DNA of 64,000 bases from Mycobacterium sp. E2479 (lineage in GTDB: Bacteria; Actinomycetota; Actinomycetes; Mycobacteriales; Mycobacteriaceae), in contig NZ_LZJR01000135.1 of the NCBI RefSeq assembly GCF_001667925.1, positions 1 through 64,000 of the forward strand. Direction: 5' to 3'. This document shows, piece by piece, positions 8,043-16,530 of the stretch. Numbering within the stretch: the first letter of the stretch is position 1; every line of letters begins with the position of its first letter. The notes under the pieces are model-generated. The model made no database searches. It was not told where the DNA came from and saw only the letters and a list, made by a program, of their open reading frames with translations. A program made the position numbers and the translations under genes.

Positions 8043-8203
8043 GGACGATCGCGAGCGCGGTGTAGCCGGGCGAAGCGGGTCGGCCCCATCAGCCTAGGGA
8101 CGATCGCGAGCGCGGTGTAGCCGGGCGAAGCGGGTCGGCCCCATCAGGTTAGGGACGATCGCGAGCGCGGTGTAGCCGGGCGAAGCGGGTCGGCCCCATC
8201 AGG
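8041..8203. repeat. Tandem 55-bp repeat, three copies (VNTR/MIRU-like)
   Basis: Copies start at 8041, 8096 and 8151, with a period of 55 bp; the third is 53 bp long. The first 52 bp of every copy are identical, and only the last three bases differ. Each unit contains GCCGGGCGAAGCGGGTCGG. The array fills the gap between two convergent genes. The GH13 stop codon (8040-8042) begins in copy 1 and the stop of the minus-strand gene (8199-8201) is in copy 3. The behaviour resembles mycobacterial interspersed repetitive units, which often carry stop codons. Confidence 0.95.
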
Positions 8204-8636
8204 AATTCGTCAGCCGTTCCAACGTCAGCCGGTCTTGATGGCCGTCGTAGTACTTGTCGAGCACCGCGATGAAGTCCTGGTTGTCCTCGGTGGCCTGGGT
8301 GAACAGCGTCATGGAGGAGCGCAATTTGAGGTCGTCCGGCGAGCCGAAAATCTGCCCTATCGATCGCCCCTGCACCGAGGTGACCAGCCGCGAGCACTCA
8401 TGCAACCGTGGCCCCAGCAACTCATGGCGCAGGTATGCGCGGGCCTCGTCGAGCGAGCCGATGCCGAAACGGGCGGCCATCGCGCTGCCGCCCAACCCGC
8501 GCAGCTGCGGAAAGACGAACCACATCCAGTGTTTGCGCTTTCGCCCGGCACGTAGCTCGTCTATGACATCGCCGTAAACCGGATCCTGCGCTTCGACAAA
8601 ACGCTCGAGATCGAAAGGGTCGCCTGTCGATTCCAT
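8199..8636 (-). CDS. DUF1810 family protein (Rv1873-like)
   Basis: The 145-residue protein has the DUF1810 hallmarks: DPFDLERFVEAQ near the start, the RAGRKRKHWMWFVFPQ core, then GLGGSAMAARFGI and YLRHELLGPRL. Function is unknown. It is the Rv1873 equivalent beside lldD2. Its ATG (8634-8636) abuts an in-frame ATG of the divergent lldD2 frame at 8637, so the two genes share almost no intergenic DNA and each promoter must lie in the other gene's 5' region. Its stop codon is inside the tandem repeat. Confidence 0.85.
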   Translation of the reverse strand: MESTGDPFDLERFVEAQDPVYGDVIDELRAGRKRKHWMWFVFPQLRGLGGSAMAARFGIGSLDEARAYLRHELLGPRLHECSRLVTSVQGRSIGQIFGSPDDLKLRSSMTLFTQATEDNQDFIAVLDKYYDGHQDRLTLERLTNS

Positions 8637-8654
8637 ATGACTACGGTTGCACAT

Positions 8655-9899
8655 ATGGCGGTTCGACGACGAGTGCCCAAACTGCGGGATCTGGCGCCGC
8701 TGATGCAATTCAAGCGGCCCCGGTTCAACGCGACCAGGCGCCGCCTCGACGCCGCCTACACCATCGAGGATCTGCGAGCCATCGCCAAACGCCGCACTCC
8801 CAAGGCGGCGTTCGACTACACCGACGGCGCCGCCGAAAACGAGCTGTCCATCGAACGTGCGCGACAAGCGTTCCGCGACATCGAATTCCACCCGACAATA
8901 CTGCGCGACGTCAGCAATGTCACCACGGGCTGGGACGTGCTGGGCCTGCCGGTGGTGTCGCCGTTCGCGATCGCGCCCACCGGTTTCACCCGATTGATGC
9001 ACACCGAGGGCGAGATCGCCGGCGCGCAAGCGGCGGCCCGCGCGGGGATCCCGTTCTCGCTGTCCACGCTGGGCACCTGCGCGATCGAGGATCTGGTCAC
9101 CGCCGTCCCTCAGGGCCGAAAGTGGTTCCAGCTCTACATGTGGCGCGATCGCGAGCGCTCGATGGCGCTGGTGCAGCGCGCCGCCGCCGCGGGATTCGAC
9201 ACGCTGCTGGCGACAGTCGACGTCCCCGTCTCCGGTGCCCGGCTGCGGGATAACCGTAACGGCATGACGATCCCGCCCACGCTGACACTGCGCACCGTGC
9301 TCGACGCGGTGCCGCACCCGAAGTGGTGGTTCGATCTGTTGACCACCGAGCCGCTGGCCTTCGCCTCACTGGATCGTTGGCCGGGCACCGTCGCCGAATA
9401 CCTGAGCACGATGTTCGACCCGAGCCTCACCTTTGAAGACCTGCAATGGATCAAGGCGCAATGGCCCGGCAAGCTCGTCGTGAAGGGGATCCAGACACTC
9501 GAGGATGCGCGCGCCGTCGTCGACCGTGGCGTGGACGGCCTCGTGTTGTCCAATCATGGTGGGCGCCAACTGGACCGGGCCCCCGTCCCTTTTCACCTGC
9601 TGCCCGTTGTCGCGCGCGAGCTCGGGAAACACACCGAGATACTGGTGGACACCGGCATCATGTCGGGCGCCGACATCGTCGCCGCCATCGCGCTGGGGGC
9701 CCGCTGCACGCTGGTCGGGCGCGCCTACCTCTACGGCCTGATGGCCGGCGGCGAGGCGGGCGTGAGCCGCGCGATCGAGATCCTTGCCAGCGGCGTTCTG
9801 CGGACCATGGCGCTGCTCGGGGTCACCTGTTTAGCAGAGCTGTCACCCCAGCACGTCACCCAGCTCACGCGGCTTGGTCCTGTTTCGCCGCCAGCGTAA
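8655..9899 (+). CDS. lldD2: L-lactate dehydrogenase (quinone), FMN-dependent, LldD2
   Basis: The 414-residue member of the FMN alpha-hydroxyacid dehydrogenase family oxidises L-lactate to pyruvate and passes electrons to the quinone pool. It shows the TIM-barrel signatures FDYTDGAAENE, LSTLGTCAIED, KGIQT and the active-site SNHGGRQLD. The start at 8655 (MAVRRRVPK) is chosen because it gives the same length and N-terminus as M. tuberculosis LldD2; another ATG at 8637 would add six residues. It diverges from the DUF1810 gene. Confidence 0.93.
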   Translation: MAVRRRVPKLRDLAPLMQFKRPRFNATRRRLDAAYTIEDLRAIAKRRTPKAAFDYTDGAAENELSIERARQAFRDIEFHPTILRDVSNVTTGWDVLGLPVVSPFAIAPTGFTRLMHTEGEIAGAQAAARAGIPFSLSTLGTCAIEDLVTAVPQGRKWFQLYMWRDRERSMALVQRAAAAGFDTLLATVDVPVSGARLRDNRNGMTIPPTLTLRTVLDAVPHPKWWFDLLTTEPLAFASLDRWPGTVAEYLSTMFDPSLTFEDLQWIKAQWPGKLVVKGIQTLEDARAVVDRGVDGLVLSNHGGRQLDRAPVPFHLLPVVARELGKHTEILVDTGIMSGADIVAAIALGARCTLVGRAYLYGLMAGGEAGVSRAIEILASGVLRTMALLGVTCLAELSPQHVTQLTRLGPVSPPA

Positions 9900-9924
9900 C
9901 GCTCTGTGACGGCCGCCTCGCCGG

Positions 9925-9988
9925 CGCCGAGATTGCCGCTAGGGCTGTGATTTGCGCGCCAACAATGACCATGGCGGCAGTCTCGATG
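9925..9988. repeat. Palindromic intergenic element, copy A
   Basis: The left arm CGCCGAGATTGCC (9925-9937) and the right arm GGCAGTCTCGATG (9976-9988, 10 of 13 complementary) flank a 38-nt spacer. Copy B at 27369-27431 has the same left arm, a 37-nt spacer and a perfect right arm. Both share GACCATG near the right side of the spacer. It lies between lldD2 and lon. Confidence 0.65.
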
Positions 9989-10066
9989 CGTTCGCCGCGA
10001 TTGCATCGGGAACAAACCGGCGCCGAGCTGGGTTAAGCGCATCAGACTCAACTTTTGGAGGATTTG

Positions 10067-12400
10067 ATGGCTGAAGCCAAGTCGGTGCCGGTGCTGTTTG
10101 TCACCGACACCATCGTCTTGCCCGGAATGGTGGTGCCGATCGCGCTGGACGACGCCGCCCGCGCGGCGATCGACGCCGCTCAGGCGAGCGACTCGGGGCA
10201 GCTGCTGATCGCCCCCCGGCTCGAGGACCGGTATCCGTCGCACGGAGTGATCGCGAAGATTTTGCAGGTCGGACGCATCGCCGGCGGTGGCACCGCCGCG
10301 GTGGTGCGCGGTGAGCGCAGGGCCCAAATAGGGGCGGGAGCGTCCGGACCCGGTGCGGCGCTGTGGGTCGAGGTGACCGAGGTCCCCGAGATCGAGACGA
10401 CGGAGGAAATCAAGGCGCTGACGGCGGAGTACAAGAAGCTGCTGTTGGCCATGCTGCAACGCCGAGAAGCCTGGGAGATCATCGATTACGTCAACCGACT
10501 GACCGATCCCTCGGCGCTGGCGGACACCTCCGGGTACGCCTCCTACCTGACGAACGCTCAGAAGCGGCAGTTGCTGGAGACCGTCGATGTCGCCGACCGG
10601 TTGCGCGTGCTGATCGATTGGACCAGCAAGCATCTCGCCGAAGTCGAGGTCAGCGACAAGATCGCCGAGGACGTGCGCGAGGGCATGGAAAAGACGCAGA
10701 AAGAGTTTCTGCTCCGCCAACAGCTCGCCGCCATCCGCAAGGAACTGGGCGAAGGCGAACCCGACGGGTCGGATGACTACCGAGCCCGCGTCGAGGCGGC
10801 CGAGCTGCCCGAGAAGGTGCGCGAGGCCGCGCTGCGCGAGGTCGGCAAGCTGGAGCGCTCCAGCGACCAAAGCCCGGAAAGCGGCTGGATTCGCACCTGG
10901 CTGGACACCGTGCTCGACCTGCCCTGGAACGTCAAGAGTGAGGACTCGACGGATCTGAAGGCCGCGCGCGAGATCCTGGATGCCGACCACCACGGCTTGG
11001 ACGACGTCAAGGACCGCATCGTCGAGTACCTGGCCGTGCGGGCCCGCCGCGCCCAGCGCGGGCTGCAGGTCGTCGGTGGACGCGGTTCGGGCGCGGTGAT
11101 GGTGCTGGCCGGTCCTCCCGGCGTGGGCAAGACGTCGCTGGGTGAAAGCGTGGCCCGGGCGTTGGGTCGCAAGTTCGTGCGCGTCGCCCTGGGCGGCGTG
11201 CGCGACGAGGCCGAGATCCGTGGGCACCGTCGCACCTACGTGGGCGCATTGCCGGGCCGGATCGTGCGCGCGATCGGTGAGGCGGGATCGATGAATCCCG
11301 TTGTGCTGCTGGACGAAATCGACAAGGTGGGTTCCGACTATCGCGGCGACCCGAGTGCGGCGCTGCTCGAGGTGCTCGACCCCGCGCAGAACCACACCTT
11401 CCGCGACCACTATTTGGATCTGGACCTGGATCTGTCGGACGTGGTTTTCCTGGCCACCGCCAACGTGATTGAAAACATTCCGTCGGCGCTGCTCGACCGC
11501 ATGGAGTTGGTGCAGATCGACGGTTACACGGAGGACGACAAGGTTGCCATCGCCCGGGACTACCTGCTGCCCCGGCAGCGAGAGCGGGCGGCTCTGACCG
11601 AGGATGAGGTCGCGGTGACCGACGCGGCGTTGCGCAAGATCGCAGCCGACTACACCCGCGAGCCTGGGGTGCGCCAGTTCGAACGGCTGCTGGCCAAGGC
11701 GTTGCGCAAGGCGACCACAAGGCTGGCCTCGGAAGCGAACGGGGATCCGGCGTCGCTGACCATCGATGAGCCCGATCTGGTTGACTTCCTGGGCCGCCCG
11801 CGGTTCATGCCGGAGTCGGCCGAGCGCACCGCGGTGCCGGGCGTGGCCACCGGGCTGGCCGTTACGGGCCTCGGTGGTGACGTGCTCTACATCGAGGCCG
11901 GGGCCACCGACGGTGAGCCGGGTCTGCAGCTGACGGGTCAACTGGGTGACGTCATGAAGGAGTCCGCGCAGATCGCGCTCTCCTACGTGCGCTCGCACGC
12001 CACCGACTTGGGTGTCGACCCTAAAGCGCTGGACCGGCGCATCCACGTGCACGTGCCCGCGGGCGCGGTGCCCAAGGACGGCCCATCGGCGGGGGTCACC
12101 ATGGTGACCGCGCTGGTGTCGATGGCGACCGGAAGGCAGGTCCGTTCCGACGTCGGCATGACTGGCGAGGTCACGCTGAACGGGCGGGTGCTGCCGATCG
12201 GCGGCGTGAAGCAGAAGCTGCTGGCAGCCCAACGCGCTGGACTGTCAACGGTATTCATCCCGGCGCGCAACGAGCCGGATCTGGACGACGTGCCAGGCGA
12301 GGTGCTCGATGTGCTGGACGTGCGGCCCATGGCCGACGTCGCCGAGATCGTGGCCCAGGCGCTGGAGCCGGCGGCCGACGCCGCCACGGTGGCCGCCTAG
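10067..12400 (+). CDS. lon: ATP-dependent protease Lon
   Basis: The 777-residue protein has an N-terminal substrate-binding LON domain (about 1-200), a coiled linker, an AAA+ module with Walker A GPPGVGKT (349-356) and Walker B VVLLDEIDK, and a C-terminal protease domain. The serine-lysine dyad is S674 in KDGPSAG and K717 in GGVKQK, with the same spacing as E. coli Lon. It degrades misfolded and regulatory proteins in the cytoplasm. The ATG at 10067 follows GGAGG; an in-frame TTG at 10055 overlaps that site and is less likely. M. tuberculosis lacks Lon, so this gene distinguishes the organism. Confidence 0.97.
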   Translation: MAEAKSVPVLFVTDTIVLPGMVVPIALDDAARAAIDAAQASDSGQLLIAPRLEDRYPSHGVIAKILQVGRIAGGGTAAVVRGERRAQIGAGASGPGAALWVEVTEVPEIETTEEIKALTAEYKKLLLAMLQRREAWEIIDYVNRLTDPSALADTSGYASYLTNAQKRQLLETVDVADRLRVLIDWTSKHLAEVEVSDKIAEDVREGMEKTQKEFLLRQQLAAIRKELGEGEPDGSDDYRARVEAAELPEKVREAALREVGKLERSSDQSPESGWIRTWLDTVLDLPWNVKSEDSTDLKAAREILDADHHGLDDVKDRIVEYLAVRARRAQRGLQVVGGRGSGAVMVLAGPPGVGKTSLGESVARALGRKFVRVALGGVRDEAEIRGHRRTYVGALPGRIVRAIGEAGSMNPVVLLDEIDKVGSDYRGDPSAALLEVLDPAQNHTFRDHYLDLDLDLSDVVFLATANVIENIPSALLDRMELVQIDGYTEDDKVAIARDYLLPRQRERAALTEDEVAVTDAALRKIAADYTREPGVRQFERLLAKALRKATTRLASEANGDPASLTIDEPDLVDFLGRPRFMPESAERTAVPGVATGLAVTGLGGDVLYIEAGATDGEPGLQLTGQLGDVMKESAQIALSYVRSHATDLGVDPKALDRRIHVHVPAGAVPKDGPSAGVTMVTALVSMATGRQVRSDVGMTGEVTLNGRVLPIGGVKQKLLAAQRAGLSTVFIPARNEPDLDDVPGEVLDVLDVRPMADVAEIVAQALEPAADAATVAA

Positions 12401-12441
12401 CTACTGTTAAATGCCTGTCGAATAGGCCTTCCTAGTGGCCC

Positions 12442-12474
12442 CCGGGGACTGCCAAGAGGTTTTGGCTTCCCCGG
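12442..12474 (+). terminator. Hairpin downstream of lon
   Basis: CCGGGGA (12442-12448) pairs with TCCCCGG (12468-12474), and the inner GCCAA pairs with TTGGC around the loop GAGGT(T). No T-run follows, so it is either a mycobacterial-type terminator without a U-tract or a structured element before the secreted-protein gene. Confidence 0.4.
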
Positions 12475-12619
12475 ACCGGGGGTAGTCACAAGCGCAGAGG
12501 CAAAGCCAGCCGAGGGGGGTTTGACCTCCACCCGACGTCAAAGGACGTTTGGTGACGAACAACAAATCAGGCCGTGAAGCCGCTGAACGGGCAGTGAGCG
12601 GCCGGACAAGGAGTTCATC

Positions 12620-13051
12620 GTGAGGTTGAACAGAATAGCTGCTAGCGCCGCTATTGCGGGCGCGTTGACGTCGGGCGCGTTGGGAGTCGGCGTGGGGTTT
12701 GCACAGGCCGACCCCAATGGCCCGAACCCAGGCCCGAACGTTCCGGGGCCAAACGTGCCAGGCCCGAACGTTCCTGATCGGGATGGACCGGGTCAGGGGC
12801 AATGGATCCCTGGGCAGCCGATTTGTAACGGTGGTCCGGGCGTCAACTGCAACGGCCCGGGCACCCCGCTTCCGCCGGGGCAGCGCGGATTCCCGCCGCC
12901 GGGCCACTTCAATGACCCGATTGGCTACGGGTACCCCCCGCGCTGGACGCCGCCGGGTCAGCCGGGCGACTACCCGGTGGTATTCAACCCGGACGCACAC
13001 CAGTGGGGTGTGTTCCTGCCTGGTGGTCAGTTCGTGGCCTACGCGACCTAA
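12620..13051 (+). CDS. Secreted proline/glycine-rich protein of unknown function
   Basis: The 143-residue protein starts at GTG with AAGGAG 6 nt upstream. A Sec signal peptide with a hydrophobic core at about 8-26 ends in AQA, with cleavage before DPNG. The mature part is about 110 residues, with PGPNVP units repeated three times, two cysteines (NGGPGVNC region) and a C-terminal block ending in HQWGVFLPGGQFVAYAT. I do not recognise a domain. It is probably extracellular or in the cell envelope. A strong hairpin terminator follows 15 bp after the stop. Confidence 0.8.
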   Translation: MRLNRIAASAAIAGALTSGALGVGVGFAQADPNGPNPGPNVPGPNVPGPNVPDRDGPGQGQWIPGQPICNGGPGVNCNGPGTPLPPGQRGFPPPGHFNDPIGYGYPPRWTPPGQPGDYPVVFNPDAHQWGVFLPGGQFVAYAT

Positions 13052-13065
13052 AACCGCATAGTGAG

Positions 13066-13090
13066 ACAGCCGCCGCCCTGCGGCGGCTGT
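13066..13090 (+). terminator. Strong hairpin terminator
   Basis: ACAGCCGCCGC pairs perfectly with GCGGCGGCTGT around a 3-nt loop, followed by TCTCGTTT. It separates the secreted-protein gene from the nitroreductase-family gene. Confidence 0.8.
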
Positions 13091-13115
13091 TCTCGTTTGC
13101 GGCAGAATCCAAGCT

Positions 13116-13505
13116 ATGAGTGACTTCAGGAATCTGAAACGGCAAGTCGTCCATCGCGTTCAGCGGCTGCTGGTCAATCCGGTGGGCCGCAGGTTACCCA
13201 TGACGATGCTGGAAACCACGGGGCGCAAGAGCGGGCAGCCGCGTCGTACCGTGGTGGGCGGGCGCGTCGTGAATAACCAGTTCTGGATGGTTTCCGAACA
13301 TGGCGAGCACTCGGACTACGTCCGCAACATCAAGGCGAATCCCGCGGTCCGGGTGCGGGTTGGCGGGCAGTGGCGTAACGGCACGGCGCACCTGCTGCCC
13401 GACGACGACGCGGTACAGCGGCTCGGCGAGCTGCCGCGATTGAACAGCGCGGCGGTACGCCTAATGGGCAGCGACCTGCTGACCATCCGCGTCGATCTGG
13501 ACTGA
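13116..13505 (+). CDS. Deazaflavin (F420)-dependent nitroreductase family protein
   Basis: The 129-residue protein has the DUF385/Ddn fold: LLVNPVGRRLPMTMLETTGRKSGQPRRT, then FWMVSEHGEHSDYVRNIKANPAVRVRVGGQWRNGTA. The TGRKSGQPR segment is the F420-contacting part in Ddn and its relatives. It probably reduces quinones or other acceptors with F420H2 near the membrane; the substrate is unknown. It is the first gene of a close run (gaps of 6, 41, 7 and 46 bp) that ends in the ferredoxin-reductase-like gene. Confidence 0.88.
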   Translation: MSDFRNLKRQVVHRVQRLLVNPVGRRLPMTMLETTGRKSGQPRRTVVGGRVVNNQFWMVSEHGEHSDYVRNIKANPAVRVRVGGQWRNGTAHLLPDDDAVQRLGELPRLNSAAVRLMGSDLLTIRVDLD

Positions 13506-13511
13506 TGCCGC

Positions 13512-13844
13512 ATGGCCTACGACGAGGATCTGGCCAATCGCATCCGTGAACTCCTCGGCTCCGAGCCCGGCGTCGACGAGAAACGCATGTTCGGCGGTCT
13601 GGCGTTCTTGATCTACGGCAATATGTCGGTCGCCGTCAGCGGCCAGGGCGGACTGTTGGTGCGGGTGCGGCGGGAGGACACCGATAAGCTCATCGAGCGT
13701 GCCCATGTCAGCCCGATGGTGATGGCCGGCCGCGAGACCCGGGGCTGGCTGCGCGTCGAGGCCGCCGGGGTGCGGACCAAACGCCAGCTGCACAGTTGGG
13801 TGAACCGCGGAGTCGGCTACGCGCGCAGCCTGCCGCCCAAGTAG
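13512..13844 (+). CDS. TfoX N-terminal domain protein
   Basis: The 110-residue protein consists of one TfoX_N domain: LANRIRELLGSEPGVDEKRMFGGLAFLIYGNM, then GGLLVRV and a short helical end. TfoX was named for a competence regulator, but small stand-alone domains like this have no proven role. It starts 6 bp after the nitroreductase-family stop and is almost certainly in the same operon. Confidence 0.85.
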   Translation: MAYDEDLANRIRELLGSEPGVDEKRMFGGLAFLIYGNMSVAVSGQGGLLVRVRREDTDKLIERAHVSPMVMAGRETRGWLRVEAAGVRTKRQLHSWVNRGVGYARSLPPK

Positions 13845-13885
13845 CGTCCGGTTTGCTCGCCCAAAGCGCGGGTACGCGGGTGCCT

Positions 13886-14512
13886 ATGGACAAGCGGGTG
13901 CGACGGCTGCTCGATGTTGCCGGTACCACGTACGCGGCCCAGGCGCGGATCACCATGAGCGACAAGCCGATGCCGCTGTTTCAGCTCCTGGTTCTGTGCA
14001 TGCTGGCCAGCAAGCCGATCGACGCGGGCATCGCCATGGCCGCCGCACGTGAACTGTTCAGGACCGGCCTGCGGACAGCCAAAGCCGTGCAGGAGGCCGA
14101 CCGGCAGACCATGATCGAGGCGTTCGGGCGCGCGCACTACGTTCGCTACGACGAAAGCTCGGCGACCCGCCTCGCCGAGATGGCCGACCGTGTTTGTAAT
14201 CAGTATTCCGGTGATCTGCGCCGGCTGGCAGATCGCAGCCACCGCGACCCGGCGGCGGCCAAACGAATGCTCAAACAATTCAAGGGAATCGGTGACACCG
14301 GTGCCGATATCTACCTGCGGGAAGTTCAGGACGTGTGGACGTGGGTGCGGCCCTACTTCGACGACCGCACCACCGACACCGCCAAGCAACTTGGCTTGCC
14401 CGGGGAGCCGAAGAAGCTGGGATCGCTTGCGCCGCAAGCCAATGCCCGCCTTGCGGCCGCGCTGGTCAGGGTGTCGATGGACGACGATGTGCGTCAGCGG
14501 GTGACCGGCTGA
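13886..14512 (+). CDS. HhH DNA-glycosylase-like protein without Fe-S cysteines (Rv1870c-like)
   Basis: The 208-residue helical protein has FQLLVLCMLASKP near the start, like the QSLLSQQT region of endonuclease III. Its helix-hairpin-helix is LKQFKGIGDTGADIYLREV. The usual catalytic lysine position of the hairpin (GxGxKTA) is D/T here, and no C-terminal cluster cysteines are present. It may bind DNA without being a standard glycosylase. The ATG at 13886 is chosen; the frame is open upstream into the TfoX-like gene without similarity. Length and position match Rv1870c. Confidence 0.7.
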   Translation: MDKRVRRLLDVAGTTYAAQARITMSDKPMPLFQLLVLCMLASKPIDAGIAMAAARELFRTGLRTAKAVQEADRQTMIEAFGRAHYVRYDESSATRLAEMADRVCNQYSGDLRRLADRSHRDPAAAKRMLKQFKGIGDTGADIYLREVQDVWTWVRPYFDDRTTDTAKQLGLPGEPKKLGSLAPQANARLAAALVRVSMDDDVRQRVTG

Positions 14513-14519
14513 GCGGCCC

Positions 14520-15245
14520 GTGACCATACGCATCGGTACCTCGGGGTGGTCGTACAACCACTGGGTTGACGTGCTGTATCCCACCGGGACGCCGTCGGGA
14601 CGTCGGCTCGCCCGGTACGTCGAGGTGTTCGATACCGTCGAGCTGAACGGAAGCTTCTACCGCTGGCCCCAGGACTCAACCTTCACCGGCTGGCGCCAAC
14701 AGCTGCCGAAGGGCTTTACCATGTCGGTCAAGGCCCATCGCGGCTTGACGCACTACCGCAGGCTGGCCTCACCCGAGCCGTGGATCGAACGGTTCGAACG
14801 CTGTTGGCGTCTGCTGGGTGATCGGCACGGGGTGCTGCTCGTGCAATTGCACCCTCAGCAGCAGCGCGACGACGCGCGCCTGGATTCGTTCCTGTCCCTC
14901 ATGCCCGAGTCGATCCGCGTCGCCGTCGAACTGCGTCACCCGACGTGGAACGACCCTGCCGTGTTCGAGTTACTGGAACACCGACGCGCGGCCTATGTGG
15001 TGATGAGCGGCCTCGGGCTCGAGTGCATCCCCCGGGCGACCACCGATCTGGTGTACATCCGGATGCACGGCCCGGATCCGGAAGCCAACTATGCCGGCTC
15101 GTATTCCGACAGCGACTTGCGGCGTTGGGCCGGCCGAATCGCCGAGTGGGACAGTGACGGCAGGGATGTGTGGATGTATTTCAACAACGACCTAGGTGGC
15201 CACGCGGTCCGCAATGCCCTGGCCTTGCGCGAGCTGGTGAGCTGA
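14520..15245 (+). CDS. DUF72 family protein
   Basis: The 241-residue protein begins IRIGTSGWSYNHWVDVLYP and has VELNGSFYRWP, FTMSVKAHRGLTH and YIRMHGP, which are diagnostic of the DUF72 TIM-barrel family (YecE). The biochemical role is unknown. The start is GTG, 7 bp after the previous stop, so it is translationally close to the HhH gene. These two genes often neighbour each other in mycobacteria. Confidence 0.88.
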   Translation: MTIRIGTSGWSYNHWVDVLYPTGTPSGRRLARYVEVFDTVELNGSFYRWPQDSTFTGWRQQLPKGFTMSVKAHRGLTHYRRLASPEPWIERFERCWRLLGDRHGVLLVQLHPQQQRDDARLDSFLSLMPESIRVAVELRHPTWNDPAVFELLEHRRAAYVVMSGLGLECIPRATTDLVYIRMHGPDPEANYAGSYSDSDLRRWAGRIAEWDSDGRDVWMYFNNDLGGHAVRNALALRELVS

Positions 15246-15291
15246 GCGCGCACGAGTAGGCTGGAATCCTTCGAAGAAGGGAGCACCGATC

Positions 15292-16530
15292 ATGGCCGGC
15301 TCGACCAGCTTCGTCATCGTCGGCGGCGGACTCGCGGCTGCTAAAGCCGTAGAAGCATTGCGCGACAACAACTTCGATGGTCATATCACGGTGTTCGCCG
15401 ACGAGGAGCATCTGCCTTACGAGCGGCCCCCGCTGTCAAAGGAGTACCTGGCCGGCAAGAAGTCGTTGACTGACTTTACCGTGCACAACTCCGACTGGTA
15501 TCGGGACAACGACGTCGATCTGCGGCTCAGCGCCCGGGTGACGGCCCTGGACGCCGCCGGCCACACCGTGGGTCTTGCCGACGGCGCTACCGTGCGCTAC
15601 GACAAGCTGCTACTGGCCACCGGATCCGCCTCGCGACATCCACCGATACCGGGTTCGGACGCCGGCGGCGTCCACTACCTGCGCAGCTACGAAGATGCGG
15701 TGGCGTTGAATTCCGTTCTGGCCGAAGGGGCGTCGCTGGCCGTTGTGGGGGCCGGGTGGATCGGGCTGGAAGTGGCCGCCGGTGCCCGCCAGCGTGGCGT
15801 CGACGTCACCGTGGTCGAGGCGGCCAGGCAACCACTGCTGGCCGCACTAGGCGAAACCGTAGGCGACGTGTTCGCCACTCTGCATCGCCAGCACGGTGTG
15901 GATCTGCGGCTCGAGACCCAGGTCGAGGAGATCACCCATACGGACGGCGCGGCGAGCGGTTTGCGCATCCGCGGCGGGGCGACCATCGCGGCCGACGCCG
16001 TGCTGGTGGCCGTTGGCGCCAAGCCGAACACCGAACTCGCCGAGCAGGCCGGGTTGTCCATGGGTGACGGCGGGGTACTGGTCGACGCGTCGTTGCGCAC
16101 CAGCGACCCCGACATCTATGCCGTTGGTGACATCGCCGCGGCCGAGCACCCGCTTTTCGGCACCCGGATCCGCACCGAGCACTGGGCCAACGCGCTCAAG
16201 CAGCCCGCAGTCGCGGTGGCCGGGATGCTGGGTACGCCAGGCGAATACGCGGAGCTGCCGTATTTCTTTACCGACCAATACGACCTCGGCATGGAATACG
16301 TCGGGCACGCGCCCAGCTTCGAGCGGGTGGTGTTTCGAGGCGACGTCGACGGGCGCGAATTCGTCGCGTTCTGGCTCGATCGTGACGACCGGGTGCTAGC
16401 CGGGATGAACGTCAATGTCTGGGATGTGCTGGACGACGTCAAAGCCCTGATCCGGGCGCAGACCCCGGTCGACGTCGACAAGTTGTGCGATACGCAGTCA
16501 TCGCTGGCCGACCTGCCCAGCGTCAGCTGA
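15292..16530 (+). CDS. FAD-dependent ferredoxin/rubredoxin reductase-like (Rv1869c-like)
   Basis: The 412-residue flavoprotein has two dinucleotide folds: FAD at VIVGGGLAAAKAVEAL (residues 6-21) and NAD(P) at VVGAGWIGLEVAAGA (about 145-160). The second FAD motif is DPDIYAVGDIAA. A C-terminal dimerisation domain follows. This is the class of ferredoxin reductase that feeds P450 or dioxygenase systems. AAGGGAG lies before the ATG. No ferredoxin gene is adjacent, so the partner is unknown. The 3' end overlaps the convergent gene by 8 bp. Confidence 0.9.
   Translation: MAGSTSFVIVGGGLAAAKAVEALRDNNFDGHITVFADEEHLPYERPPLSKEYLAGKKSLTDFTVHNSDWYRDNDVDLRLSARVTALDAAGHTVGLADGATVRYDKLLLATGSASRHPPIPGSDAGGVHYLRSYEDAVALNSVLAEGASLAVVGAGWIGLEVAAGARQRGVDVTVVEAARQPLLAALGETVGDVFATLHRQHGVDLRLETQVEEITHTDGAASGLRIRGGATIAADAVLVAVGAKPNTELAEQAGLSMGDGGVLVDASLRTSDPDIYAVGDIAAAEHPLFGTRIRTEHWANALKQPAVAVAGMLGTPGEYAELPYFFTDQYDLGMEYVGHAPSFERVVFRGDVDGREFVAFWLDRDDRVLAGMNVNVWDVLDDVKALIRAQTPVDVDKLCDTQSSLADLPSVS

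Noticed and set aside
10040..10066. HspR (HAIR) site before lon
   Set aside because: Only a single ACTCAA half-site is seen; the second half is missing.
9731..12232. 833-codon open frame antisense to lon
   Set aside because: High-GC shadow of lon: no ribosome site, no recognisable domain, arginine/histidine/glutamine-rich low-quality protein.
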